Below are positions 43,445-57,600 of a stretch of DNA of 64,000 bases, piece after piece. Position numbers and translations under genes: made by a program. Below the pieces are notes generated by a model, which saw only the letters and a list, made by a program, of their open reading frames with translations, did no database searches and was not told the origin of the DNA. The first letter of the stretch is position 1; every line of letters starts with the position of its first letter. Origin of the DNA: Drechmeria coniospora (Eukaryota > Ascomycota > Sordariomycetes > Hypocreales > Ophiocordycipitaceae). Location of the stretch: NCBI RefSeq assembly GCF_001625195.1, contig NC_054390.1, forward strand, positions 9,769,222 through 9,833,221, given 5' to 3'.

Positions 43445-43625
43445 CCTACGTTAGTGGCTGGATAAGCTGCTTGACCTTAAAGAACTACTTCTTCGTATTC
43501 GTAACCCAGCTATTGTACAGAAGCTTCGAGGCCGGCCCCGTAATACTGAAAATGGTAATCTTCCTTCAATATATAACCTACAACAGCCAAGAACAGCCAA
43601 GTCAAAACAAAAATAATGGGACAAC
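43445..43625 (+). pseudogene. Possible MULE-type transposase C-terminal relic
   Basis: A short open stretch reads LRIRNPAIVQKLRGRPRN. The N-P-x-V-x-x-(K/L)-x-GRPR signature is typical of the C-terminus of fungal Mutator-like (Hop-type) transposases. It starts 40 bp after a solo LTR and quickly runs into stops. Confidence 0.4.
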
Positions 43626-43742
43626 TAAGCTAAATGCAAGTATCCGGAGGAATTTATCGCAATTTAAGACTATTGAGTTACAAGTACAGCAAGTACCGAA
43701 GCGACAACGTTCCTTACAGGGCAAGGGAAAACAACAATATAC

Positions 43743-43813
43743 TCCAGTAGCTATAGTAGCTACAGTAGCTACAGCAGCTACAGTAGCTACAGCAGCTATA
43801 GTGCTACAGTTTA
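43743..43813 (+). repeat. (GTAGCTACA)n short tandem repeat
   Basis: Alternating CAGTAGCTA and CAGCAGCTA units, about seven copies. Confidence 0.85.
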
Positions 43814-45573
43814 ATAACCCACTAGCTATCTATTAAAGATATACTACGGATAGAGATACTTGGTACCAAATGCAAGAGCATACAAGCAATAGGACAAACC
43901 AGAAATACCGGAAGGCTAAAAACCTACTATTACGGTATACTAAAGCTATATATAATTGGTGCCTTAATTGGAAGCAAATGCGAACAATGTAAAATGCAAA
44001 CTAGTACTAGAGATTGGACTAGGGAAGAAATACTAGCGTATATTGATTGGAATAAGGCTAAAAACAACCGTCTTAATGATAAGTTGGCTAATGTAATTTT
44101 TGTACAGCCGCTTCTAACAGGGCAAGGTAGGTATTAATAGAATTTGGAGACATATTGAGGAAGATATTAAGGAATAAGAATTATACTTAAGATAATTACT
44201 TATATCTTTTTGTACTGCATGGGCACAAAAGTTTATAGCGGGGCGTTGTAGGGCGCTAGGCGAAAAATCGTATTGATAGAGGAAACGGTTCGTATAATTA
44301 TAAGTACTCGTTAGCATTACCATTACTACATACAATAACTATATATATAATGAAAATATAAATATATCCATTCGATAGTTATTAAACTAAATAAAATGCA
44401 TACTGCTTCTTAGTATCGCCCATTCCTCGTCTACTTAAAAAGAGTTGTACTATAATTTCCTCGAGTACTGCGCGCCAGAGTTGCAATCCTACCCCCAGCT
44501 TAGCGATAGAAACTCCGGCGAGAGGACAGCGCGGGCGCTAGGGGTAATGCCAGTCTTAGAGCAGGGCGGGACTACAATATAGTCGTTGCAAACGGCACAA
44601 GCACGGAGGTCCGCGTAGGGCGCAATGCAGCTGGGGACGCGCCGTAAACAAACGCGGTACCTAGACGCATCTAGAATGCGCGCGCGCGTACGTACAGCAT
44701 CCCGCGCTATGGCCCGGTACGCAGTCGTTACGACCGCTAACTATAATGCGGTTGATGCAAGGGAGGCACATTCCCCGAACCTCCATAGGAGGAGCATACT
44801 CCTTATCGGAGGAGTTACCCTCCAATAAAAAATCGCCCTAGGCGCGGCCGGATCCAGGATTAGATCCGCGTCCAAGGGGGGGGGGGGGGGGCATCCGCAG
44901 TAGTACACATGACGGGAGCAGCGGCAGAGTTAAAACCAAGTCCTGCTAAGACCGGCGTATCAGTACAACACCCGAACTAGACAAAATACGGGTACAAGAA
45001 GGGAATAGCGACCTACCTTACGAGGGAGGAATGGCGGCGGACACAAGGGTAAAACAGTTCCTACTAGGACCGACCCGTTAGTACAATACCCGAAGAGGAC
45101 GCAATACGGACCCGATATAGAAGCAGCGAGATACCTCAGGGGAGAGGAACAATAGCAAGATAGAGGTAGGTACGGCAAGGGCGGCGTAAGAGAAAAACTT
45201 GCGCGGCGGAAACTTTAAAGGAGGAGGAAGAAGAAAAACAATTGCAATAAGGAAAGGAAGCCAAAAAGGAGAGGCCAATAGAATAGGACGGCAAATGCAA
45301 AACGTAGAGTAGGGACGGGTTTACTAGGTACCCAGAACGAATACAAAACGTCAACGAAAGGGCGCCCGGGCAACCAGAACAAAGAGTAGAGCGAAAACGA
45401 ACGGATGTCCTAGGCACCCGGAACGCACGCGACCAGATAGCGAGACGGGGACGAACGAGTACCCGAGCAACTAACCGACCAAGAAAAAACATTTAGCGGA
45501 ATAGGCAATAGTGAACTATATAGGGGACGGTTACCTTGCAATAGTAATAAGGAACAGAGGGAGCAAGACAGTA
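43814..45573. other. AT-rich repeat debris
   Basis: No gene. A G run is at 44876-44891. Two diverged copies of a 120-bp segment start at about 44940 and 45060 (CCTxCTAxGACCG.. and CAATACGG-type). Around 44030-44095 the frame reads RDWTREEILAYIDWNKAKNNR, which looks like a protein fragment of unknown family. Confidence 0.4.
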
Positions 45574-45747
45574 CGTTACGGTATCGGGCTAAGCCTGACT
45601 GTATTACATGAGGCGAAGGGAGACAACAGACCCATAGGGGCGCACACAGAAAGGAAGCACTAACCAATAAGCAGTCTTTCTTCCTTTTAAGTCTTCGAAT
45701 AAGCTTTATTGAGATTCCTAGTGCAGCTGCCTCGTGACTCCGTAACA
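45574..45747 (-). mobile_element. Solo LTR, third and most diverged copy
   Basis: GTTACGGTATCGGGCTAAGC..GACTCCGTAACA, same orientation as the 14810 copy; shares both ends and the AATAAGCTTTATTGAGA-type segment. Confidence 0.8.
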
Positions 45748-46199
45748 GGAAGCAATATTTACTGCTAAACGCGTTGCGCGTACAACATTAAATTGCCTCT
45801 AAAATAATATTACAATTAACATAGAACAAAGTACAAGTAAAATAATATATAAACATATCCATTGAATAATCATTTAGCTAAATAAAATGCCTGCTGCTCC
45901 TTAGTATCTCTTGAACTAGCACTCCAAAGCTTACCTACAAACCCTAACTGTAATGGGCGGGCCAGTTCGAGGACAGTCAGATAAGCAAGTAAGCCTTCTT
46001 TCAGAAATCGAGTAGTATTAAAGACTAAATAAAGCTTAACTCCTTTCAACCCTCCGTACTCACACTCCTTTTGTAGTCGGGGCGTGCCCCACTCCTGGGG
46101 CTACCCCACCTTCCTGTCTACCCGAGCTTTACCCGTACGCCTAGCCTTACACTCAATATACTGTGTAACGGCCAATCTTCTGACAACAACCGGTATTCT

Positions 46200-48130
46200 A
46201 ACTACGCCCCACTTAGACAATAATGTACGTGGTCTGATTTTGAGTTGAATTGCCTGCCTTCCATTAAGGTTTACAGGAGGTTAATAGAAATTACTGCTAC
46301 TCTAACTATGCTCTACTTTTACAATGAGACAAGTGGTCTGATTTTGAATTGCATTGCCGGCCTATAAGTAAGGTTTGCATCAGGGGGATGAAACCAACTA
46401 CTAGTCTAACCATATTCTATTTAGTTGATAAGGTACGTGGTCTGATTTTGAGTTGAATTGCTGGCCTATACGTAAGGTTTAATAGGGGGATGAAAACAGC
46501 CACTACTCTAACCATATCCTATTTAGACAGTAAGATACGTGGTCTCATTTTGAGTTGAATTGTGGGCCTATGAGTAAGGTTTGATAGGGGGATGAAACCA
46601 ACTACTAGTCTAACCATATTTTATTTAGTTGATAAGGTACGTGGTCTGATTTTGAGTTGAATTGCTAGCTTATGAGTAAGGTTCGCATAGGGGGGTTTAA
46701 AACAACTGTTATTATAACCATATCCCACTTAAACGATGAGGTACGTGGTCTGATTTTGAGTTGAATTGTTGGCCTATAAGTAAGGTTTGATAGGAGGATG
46801 AAAACAGCTGCTATTCTAACTATATCCTATTAGAGAAAATAAGATACGTGGTCTGATTTTGAGTTGAATTGTGGGCCTATGAGTAAGGTTTGATAGGGGG
46901 ATGAAACCAACCACTAGTCTAACTATATTATATTTAGTTGATAAGGTATGTGGTCTGATTTTGAGTTGAATTGCTAGCTTATGAGTAAGGTTCGCATAGG
47001 GGAGTTGAAAACAACTGTTATTATAACCATATCTCACTTAAACGATGAGGTACGTAGTCTGATTTTGAGTTGAATTGCTGGCCTATAAGTAAGGTTTGAT
47101 ATGGGGATGAAAACGCTGCTATTCTAACCATATCCTACTTAAACGATGAGGTACGTAGTCTGATTTTGAGTTGAATTGCTGGCCTATGAGTAAGGTTTGA
47201 TGGGGGGATGAAAACGCTGCTATTCTAACCATATCTTATTTAGACAATAAGATATGTAGTCTGATTCTGAGCTGAATTGCTAGCTTACGAATAAGGTTCG
47301 CATAAGGGGGTTGAAAACAACTGTTATTCTAACCATATCCTATTTAGACAATAAGATACGTGGTCTGACTTTGAGCTGAATTGTGGGCCTATGAGTAAGG
47401 TTTGATAGGGAGATGAAACTAACTACTAGTCTAACCATATTCTATGTAGTTGATGAGGTACGTGGTCTGATTTGAGCTGAATTGCTAGATTATGAGTAAG
47501 GTTCGCATAGGGGGGTTGAAACTAACTGTTATTATAACTATATCCTACTTAAACAATGAGGTACGTAGTCTGATTTTGAGTTGAATTGATGGCGTATAAG
47601 TAAGGTTTGATAGTGGCATGAAAACGCTGCTATTCTAACCATATCCTATTTAGACAATAAGATACGTGGTCTGATTCTGAGCTGAATTGTGGGCCTATGA
47701 GTAAGGTTTGATAGGGGGATGAAACCAACTACTAGTCTAACCATATTCTATTTAGTTAATAAGATACGTCTGATTTTGAGCTGAATTGCTAGCTTATGAG
47801 TAAGGTTCGCATAGGGGGGTTGAAACTAACTGTTATTATAACCATATCCTACTTAAACGATGAGGTACGTGGCCTGATTTTGAGCTAAATTGTGGGCCTA
47901 TAAGTAAGGTTTGGTAGGGGGATGAAGAAAGCTGCTATTCTTGCCAAATCTTATTTGGATGATAAGATACGTGGTCTGATTTTGAGCTGAATTATGGACC
48001 GATAAGTAAGGTTTGATAGGGGGAATGAGAAAAAGACTGCTATTCTATCCATATCCTATTTAGACAATAAGTTACATGGTCTGGTTTTGAGCTGAATTGC
48101 TGGTCTGTTGGTAAAGTCTATAGATGGGTA
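46200..48130 (+). repeat. Satellite array, about 19 units of 97-111 bp
   Basis: Each unit contains GTGGTCTGATTTTGAGTTGAATTG or a close variant, then GGCCTATGAGTAAGGTT, a GGGGGATGAAA box and CTATTCTAACCATATCCTA. The first recognisable box is at about 46230 and the last at about 48070. Units fall into two or three subtypes (GTGGGCCTA, GCTAGCTTA and GCTGGCCTA versions) that alternate. The array ends about 550 bp before the giant adhesin start. Confidence 0.9.
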
Positions 48131-48677
48131 GTAGAAACAACTGGTATCAGCAGACTAAGACTACGAACTTGTGGAAATGATAGTTACAATATTGGACTGT
48201 CCATCCCGACTTTAAGCTTTATTGGTCATCAGCCATAGGATATTATCTAACTCTAAATTAAGATCCCCTTTATAGGGATAGGCACGTATCATATTATACG
48301 GGATAAACCTAATCCTATAGTAAAATGTTTGGCGATACATCTCCGAGAGTAAAGACTAGTTACATTTGACAATATACAGAGAAGTACTATATTCAATGCA
48401 GAGAGACTATATAAGCAAGCGGTAAGCGGGGGAAATCAATATACAGTATATATAAAAGGACGGCATCCACTAAGAAATATTCTTAGAGAAGATCTCACAT
48501 TATAAAACTTTACTAAATACTACGTAACGACTTTGTGCAATACAAATATTTTATAGCATATGTCTTATTTTAAATAAATTGTATTTCTATTACATTTTAT
48601 TCTTTTGTTTTGGACCTGACGTATTTATATATATTACCCCAAGATTACTATTTTTGCACTCCCGTTCAGAGCGCATT
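48131..48677 (+). promoter_or_regulatory. Upstream region of the giant adhesin gene
   Basis: AT-rich DNA between the satellite and the ATG at 48678. TATATATAAAAGG at 48447-48459 is a strong TATA candidate 219 bp before the ATG; ACTATATAAGC at 48408 is a second. No other gene. Confidence 0.5.
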
Positions 48678-51600
48678 ATGAATATCAAAAACTTTACAAT
48701 ATTCGCCCTCCTTCTATTTTATGCAAATTTTGCTTACGGAGCGGCACACGATAGTAAAGGGACAGTACTCGTTGAACTTCAGCCTTTTGAAATAATATGC
48801 TCCAGTACAATAAAAGAAAGCTATAGTGTTCGGTATGGTGCGCTTAGAGTAGACATCCGTCCTTTTAGAATACTAGTACTAAAGCGGGTGTTAGAACGTA
48901 TACTTTAGATCCAAGTTCGAATACTTTTACAGGACCATTTACTACGATTACAGGTATTGGTAAAGGTACTACACGATCTACAATATCTTTGAATCCAATG
49001 GGAACAGGAAGAACCGGAACGATTATAGTAATAGAGCCAAGTACAAAAGAGGAAACATTCACAGGACCATATACAACAATTGCTGCACTTGGAACCGGTA
49101 CAAATACTATTACACTATTACTTCCACCTTCCAGTACGGATAAGATTGGGACGGTAGTTATTGTCGAACCGAAATCAACATTTACCGGCCCGTATACAAC
49201 TATTACAAGGAAGGGAACGGAATTACTAGGGTCGACTTTTACACAAGCACCAAAAGGAACCTTTAAGACGGGAACAATAGTTATTATAGAGCCAATATTA
49301 GTAGGGTTGCCAACAAGTGGATATACTACCGAGACGATATTTGGACCAACGCCTGGTACTAGTTCGATTCCACCTCTACCTGGATGTACAAATTGTCTTA
49401 CTACTATCATTATAACCGTAACTCCCAACATACAGACCCAAGTTACAGGTGGACCTGTAGCAGGAACAAGTACAATATTTCCTCCACACGGATGTATAGG
49501 CAGATGCCGTACAAGAGTAATTGTAACGGTTATAGTTGAGTCGACTTTTGGACCTACACCAGGTATAACAACGATTATACCATCTCCTGGATGCACAGTA
49601 AACTGCAGAATTAGAATAATTACAACAGCTATAGGAGGATATACAACTGAGGTTACAAATGGGCCAGTAGCAGGTACAAGTACGATTCCGCCTTGGCCTG
49701 GATGTATAGGTAATTGTCCTACAAGGATTGTTATAACTATCAGTACCCTAGGCGTCGTAACAGAGTCTACAACGGGACCATCACCGGGAACCAGTACTCT
49801 TTTGCCTACTGCTGGGTGTACTGGAAACTGCCCAACCAGGATTATTGTTACTGTAGGTCCTACTGGGGGTACAGCTACCGAATCAACCAATACGAGCATT
49901 TTTAAAACTGCTAGTACTACAGACGTCGTAACAGAGTCTACAGTGGGACCGACACTAGGAACCAGTACTATCTTGCCTACTCCCGGGTGTACTGGAAACT
50001 GCCCAACCAGGATTATTGTTACAGTAGGTCCTACTGGCGGTACAACTACTGAATCAATATATGGACCAACGGATGGAACAAGTACAAGATTCCCCTCATC
50101 AGGATGCATTGGGTATTGTCCTACGAGGGTAATAGTTACTATAGGTACAACAGACGCAATTACAGAGTACACCTATGGATCATTAGCCGGGACCAGTACT
50201 ATTACACCACTACCTGGGTGTATTGGCAACTGCCCTACAAAGGTTGTTGTAACAGTAGGAACTAGTAACCTTATAATTGAATCTACCTACGGACCGACAG
50301 CCGGCACAAGTACGATACCGCCTTCGCCTGGATGTGTTGGGAACTGTCCTACAAAGATTATCATAACTATCGGTACTACAGGCGTCGTAACAGAGTCTAC
50401 GACAGGACCAACACCGGGAACCAGCACCATCTCGCCTTCTGCCGGGTGTACTGGAAACTGCCCAACTAGGATTATTGTTACAGTAGGTCCTACTGGTGGT
50501 ATAAATACTGAATCAACTTATGGACCAACGAGTGGAACGAGTACAAGATTTCCCTTATCAGGGTGCAGTGGCTATTGTCCTACAAGGGTAATAGTTACTA
50601 TAGGTACAACAGACGCAATTACGGAGTACACCTATGGATCATCAGCCGGGACCAGTACTATTACACCATTACCTAGGTGTATCGGGAACTGCCCTACAAG
50701 AATTATTGTAACAGTGGGTACTAGTGACCTTATAATTGAATCTACCTATGGACCGACAGCCGGCACAAGTACGATACCGCCTTCGCCTGGATGTGTAGGA
50801 AACTGTCCTACAAGGATTATCATAACTATCGGTACTACAGGCATTGTAGTAGAGTCTACGACAGGACCAACACCGGGAACCAGTACCATCTTGCCTTCTG
50901 TCGGGTGTACTGGAAACTGCCCAACTAGGATTATTGTTACAGTAGGTCCTACTGGCGGTACGACTACAGTATCAACTTATGGACCGACGGATGGAACAAG
51001 TACAAGATTACCTTCAGCCGAATGCATTGGGTATTGTCCTACTATGGTAATAGTTACAGTAGGTACGACAGATGCGATTACGGAATCCACCTATGGACCA
51101 ACAGCTGGGACCAGTACAATTACACCAATACCTGGGTGTGTCGGCAACTGCCCTACGAGAATTATTGTAACAGTGGGTACTACTGACCTTATTATTGGAT
51201 CTACCTACGGACCGACAGCTGGCACAAGTACGATACCGCCTTCGCCTGGATGTGTAGGAAACTGTCCAACAAGGATTATCATAACTATCGGTACTACAGG
51301 CATTGTAATAGAGTCTACGACAGGACCAACACCGGGAACCAGTACCATCTTGCCTTCTGTCGGGTGTACTGGAAACTGCCCAACTAGGATTATTGTTACA
51401 GTAGGTCCTACCGGCGGTACGACTACAGTATCAACTTATGGACCGACGGATGGAACAAGTACAAGATTACCTTCAGCCGAATGCATTGGGTATTGTCCTA
51501 CTATGGTAATAGTTACTGTAGGTACGACAGATGCGATTACGGAATCCACCTATGGACCAACAGCTGGGACCAGTACAATTACACCAATACCTGGGTGTGT

Positions 51601-54600
51601 CGGCAACTGCCCTACGAGAATTATTGTAACAGTGGGTACTACTGACCTTATTATTGGATCTACCTACGGACCGACAGCTGGCACAAGTACGATACCGCCT
51701 TCGCCTGGATGTGTAGGAAACTGTCCTACAAGGATTATCATAACTATCGGTACTACAGGCGTTGTAACAGAGTCTACGACAGGACCAACACCGGGAACCA
51801 GTACCATCTTGCCTTCTGCCGGGTGTACTGGAAACTGCCCAACTAGAATTATTGTTACCGTAGGTCCTACTGGCGGTACGACTACAGTATCAACTTATGG
51901 ACCGACGGATGGAACGAGTACAAGATTACCTTCAGCCGGATGCATTGGGTATTGTCCTACTATGGTAATAGTTACTGTAGGTACAACAGATGCGATTACG
52001 GAATCCACCTATGGACCAACAGCTGGGACCAGTACAATGACACCAATACCTGGGTGTGTCGGCAACTGCCCTACGAGAATTATTGTAACAGTGGGTACTA
52101 CTGACCTTATTATTAGATCTACCTACGGACCGACAGCTGGCACAAGTACAATACCGCCTTCGCCTGGATGTATAGGAAACTGTCCTACAAGGATTATCAT
52201 AACTATCGGTACTACAGGCGTTGTAACAGAGTCTACGACAGGACCAACACCGGGAACCGGTACCATCTTGCCTTCTGTCGGGTGTACTGGAAACTGCCCA
52301 ACTAGGATTATTGTTACAGTAGGTCCTACTGGCGGTACGACTACTGTATCAACTTATGGACCGACAGATGGAACGAGTACAAGATTACCTTCAGCCGGAT
52401 GCATTGGGTATTGTCCTACTATGGTAATAGTTACAGTAGGTACGACAGATGCGATTACGGAATCCACCTATGGACCAACAGCTGGGACCAGTACAATGAC
52501 ACCAATACCTGGGTGTATTGGCAACTGCCCTACGAGAATTATTATAACAGTGGGTACTACTGACCTTATTATTGGATCTACCTACGGACCGACAGCTGGC
52601 ACAAGTACGATACCGCCTTCGCCTGGATGTGTAGGAAACTGTCCTACAAGGATTATCATAACTATCGGTACTACAGGCATTGTAACAGAGTCCACTATAG
52701 GACCAACACCGGGAACCAGTACCATCTTGCCTTCTGCCGGGTGTGTCGGCAACTGCCCTACAAGAATTATTGTAACAGTAGGAACTAGTGACCTTACTAT
52801 TGAATCTACCTACGGACCGACAGCCGGAACAAGTACGATACCGCCTTTGCCTGGATGTATTGGAAACTGTCCGACAAGGATTATCATAACTATCGGTACT
52901 ACAGGCGTCGTAACAGAGTCTACGACAGGACCAACACCGGGAACCAGTACCATCTTGCCTTCAGCCGGATGTACTGGAAACTGCCCAACTAGGATTATTG
53001 TTACCGTAGGTCCTACTGGCGGTATAACTACTCAATCAACCTATGGACCGACGGCTGGAACGAGTACACAATTTCCCTCAGTAGGATGCGTTGGTTCTTG
53101 TCCTACAAGGGTAATAGTTACAGTAGGTACGACAGACGCTATTACACAATCTACAGTAGGACCTATAGCGGGAACCAGTACTATTTTGCCTTCATCTGAT
53201 TGTATGGGTAACTGCCCAACAACAATTATCCTTACTATAGGTACGTCTGCGCTATATAATAGTACCATTACGACCTATGGTCCGACCGCTGGCACAAGCA
53301 TAATTCCGCCGTCACCTAGATGTATAACAAACTGCCACACGCAAATAATCGTCACCATTACAGGCGGTTTCAGTACTACGACAACCTTCGGACCTACTGC
53401 TGGTACTATAACAATACCACCACAAGCAGGATGTAGTATCAACTGCTTCACGAAAATTATTGTCACAAAGGCTACTACAGATATCGTCACACAATCTACA
53501 GTAGGACCAACTATGGGAACCAGTACGATTTCCCCATCTGCAGGATGTATTGGAAACTGTCCGATAATAATTGTTGTTACTGTCCCGACAACAGGAGGCA
53601 TTGTCACATTATCCACATTTGGACAAACCGCTGGAACAAGTACCATATTGCCGACAAATTCTGCATGTCTAGATAATGCATTAATGCGCCGCAACGGGCT
53701 TGAACCAAGAAATGAGCAATGCCCAACAACAATAATTGTAACTATTGCTACAACAAGTATTGTCACAAAATTGACAACGGGACCAACACCTGGTACCAGT
53801 ACTATTCTGCCTTTGTCCGGATGCACAGTAAACTGCTATACAGAGATTATTGTAACTGTGGCACCCACTGGAGGTGTTACGACTGAAACTACCTTCGGTC
53901 CCACAGCTGGGACCAGTACTATTTTGCCCTCTCCTGGGTGCATTGGATTCTGTCCTACTAGGATCATTGTTACCGCTACAGGTAACTTTAGCACTATAAC
54001 AACAATTGGCCCAACTGCTGGAACAAGCACTATTCCACCAATACCAGGATGCATAGTCAACTGCTATACACAAGTTATTATAACTATAGCGCCTACTGGA
54101 GGTATTATTACCGAAACTACGTTTGGTCCAACTATGGGAAGTAGTACTATCTTGCCGTCAATCGGGTGTACAGGATTTTGTCCTACTAGGATTATTGTTA
54201 CTGCCACAGGCGGCCTTAGCACTGTTACAACATTTGGCCCAACTGCTGGCACGAGCACCATTCCGCCACCACCGGGGTGCACAGTCAACTGCTATACACA
54301 AGTTATTATAACTGTAGCGCCTACTGGAGGTATTATTACCGAAACTACGCTTGGTCCAACTGTTGGAAGTAGTACTATCTTGCCGTCAATCGGGTGTACA
54401 GGATTCTGTCCTACTAGGATTATTGTTACTGCTACAGGCGGCTTTAGCACTGTTACAACCTTTGGTCCAACCGCGGGAACGAGCACTATTCCACCACTGC
54501 CGGGATGCACAGTCAATTGCTATACACATGTTATTGTAACTATAGCGCCTACTGGAGGTACTATTACCGAAACTACGTTTGGTCCAACTGTTGGAAGTAG

Positions 54601-57600
54601 TACTATCTTGCCGTCAATCGGGTGCACAGGATTCTGTCCTACTAGGATCATTGTTACTGCTACAGGGGGCCTTAGCACTGTTACAACCTTTGGCCCAACT
54701 GCTGGAACGAGCACTATTCCGCCACCGCCAGAGTGTACAGTCAACTGCTATACACAAGTTATTATAACTATAGCGCCTACTGGAGGGATTATTACCGAAA
54801 CTACGTTTGGTCCAACTATTGGAAGTAGTACTATCTTGCCGTCAATCGGGTGTACAGGATTCTGTCCCACTAGAGTTGTTATTACTGCTACAGGGGGCCT
54901 TAGCACTGTTACAACTTTTGGCCCAACTGCTGGAACGAGTACTATTCCGGCACCGCTGGGATGTACAGTCAACTGCTATACACAGGTTATTATAACTATA
55001 GCTCCTGCTGGAGGTATTATTACTGAAACTACATACGGTCCAACTGTTGGGAGCAGTACTATCCTGCCGTCTGTTGGGTGCACGGGATTTTGTCCAACTA
55101 GGATCATTGTTACTGCTACAAGGGGCCTTAGCACTGTTACAACCATTGGCCCAACCGCGGGAACGAGTACTATTGCGCCACTGCCGGGGTGTACAGTCAA
55201 CTGCTATACACAAGTTGTTATAACTATAGCGCCTACTGGAGGTATTATTACCGAAACTACGTTTGGTCCAACTATTGGAAGTAGTACTATCTTGCCGTCA
55301 ATTGGGTGCATCGGATTCTGTCCTACTAGGATCATTGTTACTGCTACAGGGGGCCTTAGCACTGTTACAACTTTTGGCCCAACTGCTGGAACGAGCACTA
55401 TTCCGCCACCGCCGGGATGTACAGTCAACTGCCATACACAAGTTATTATAACTGTAGCGCCTACTGGAGGCGTTATTACTGAAACTACATTTGGTCCAAC
55501 TGTTGGGAGTAGTACTATCTTTCCGCCAATCGGTTGTACAGGATTCTGTCCTACTAGGATTGTTGTTACTGCTACAGGCGGCTTTAGCACTGTTACAACC
55601 TTTGGTCCAACCATGGGAACGAGCACTATTCCACCACTGCCGGGATGTACAGTCAATTGCTATACACATATTATTGTAACTATAGCGCCTACTGGAGGTA
55701 CTATTACTGAAACTACGTTTGGTCCAACTGTTGGAAGTAGTACTATCTTGCCGTCAATCGGGTGTACAGGATTTTGTCCTACTAGGATTATTGTTACTGC
55801 CACAGGCTGGCTTAGCACTGTTACAACCTTTGGCCCAACTGCTGGAACGAGCACCATTCCGCCACCGCCGGAGTGTACAGTCAACTGCTACACACAAGTT
55901 ATTATAACTATAGCGCCTACTGGAGGTATTATTACCGAAACTACGTTTGGTCCAACTGTTGGAAGTAGTACTATCTTGCCGTCAATCGGGTGTACAGGAT
56001 TCTGTCCTACTAGGATCATTGTTACTGCTACAGGCGGGCTTAGCACTGTTACAACCTTTGGCCCAACTGCTGGAACGAGCACCATTCCGCCACCGCCGGA
56101 GTGTACAGTCAACTGCTACACACAAGTTATTATAACTATAGCGCCTACTGGAGGTATTGTTACCGAAACTACGTTTGGTCCAACTGTTGGAAGTAGTACT
56201 ATCTTGCCGTCAATCGGGTGCACAGGATTCTGTCCTACTAGGATTATTGTAACTGCTACAGGCGGGCTTAGCACTGTTACAACCTTTGGCCCAACTGCTG
56301 GAACGAGCACCATTCCGCCACCGCCGGAGTGTACAGTCAACTGCTACACACAAGTTATTATAACTATAGCTCCTACTGGAGGGATTATTACCGAAACTAC
56401 GTTTGGTCCAACTGTTGGGAGCAGTACTATCCTGCCGTCTGTTGGGTGCACGGGATTTTGTCCAACTAGGATCATTGTTACTGCTACAGGGGGCCTTAGC
56501 ACTGTTACAACCTTTGGCCCAACCGCGGGAACGAGTACTATTGCGCCACCGCCGGGGTGTACAGTCAACTGCTATACACAAGTTGTCATAACTATAGCGC
56601 CTACTGGAGGTATTATTACCGAAACTACGTTTGGTCCAACTATGGGAAGTAGTACTATCTTGCCGTCAATCGGGTGTACAGGATTCTGTCCCACTAGAGT
56701 TGTTATTACTGCTACAGGGGGCTTTAGCACTATTACAACCATTGGCCCAACTGCTGGAACGAGCACCATTCCGCCACCGCCGGGATGTACAGTCAACTGC
56801 TACACACAAGTTATTATAACTGTAGCGCCTACTGGAGGTATTATTACCGAAACTACGCTTGGTCCAACTATTGGAAGTAGTACTATCTTGCCGTCAATCG
56901 GGTGTACAGGATTCTGTCCCACTAGAGTTGTTATTACTGCTACAGGGGGCTTTAGCACTATTACAACCTTTGGCCCAACTGCTGGAACGAGCACTATTCC
57001 GCCACCCCCGGGATGTACAGTCAACTGCTACACACAAGTTATTATAACTATAGCGCCTACTGGAGGTATTATTACCGAAACTACGTTTGGTCCAACTGTT
57101 GGAAGTAGTACTGTCTTGCCGTCAATCGGGTGTACAGGATTTTGTCCTACTAGGATTATTGTTACTGCCACAGGCGGCCTTAACACTGTTACAACATTTG
57201 GCCCAACTGCTGGCACGACCACCATTCCGCCACCACCGGGGTGCACAGTCAACTGCTATACACAAGTTATTATAACTGTAGCTCCTACTGGAGGTATTAT
57301 TACCGAAACTACATTTGGTCCAACTGTTGGGAGTAGTACTATCTTGCCGTCCATCGGGTGCACAGGATTCTGTCCTACTAGGATTATTGTAACTGCTACA
57401 GGCGGCTTTAGCACTGTTACAACATTTGGTCCAACTGCTGGAACAAGCACTATTCTGCCACCGCCGGGATGTACGGTGAACTGCATTACGAATATCATTG
57501 TCACCATTACAGGCGGGTTCAGCACATCTACAACCTTGGGACCCACTGCTGGTACGAGTACGATATTACCAACTCTTGGATGTATGGTAAACTGCTACAC

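Noticed and set aside
44960..45667. Overlapping minus-strand frames with hydrophobic residues near the third LTR
   Set aside because: No ATG-supported start, no domain, and they lie in diverged repeat copies.
43235..45747. Two LTR-like sequences 2.3 kb apart as a complete retrotransposon
   Set aside because: They are in opposite orientation and no reverse transcriptase or integrase lies between.
46200..48130. CRISPR-like array
   Set aside because: Units are contiguous diverged satellites without unique spacers, in a eukaryotic genome.
48865..50172. Long minus-strand open frames antisense to the adhesin (for example 48865-50172, 57595-58728 and 58768-60309)
   Set aside because: They exist because the repeat's codons read without stops on the other strand; they show the same period and no independent start, signal or domain.
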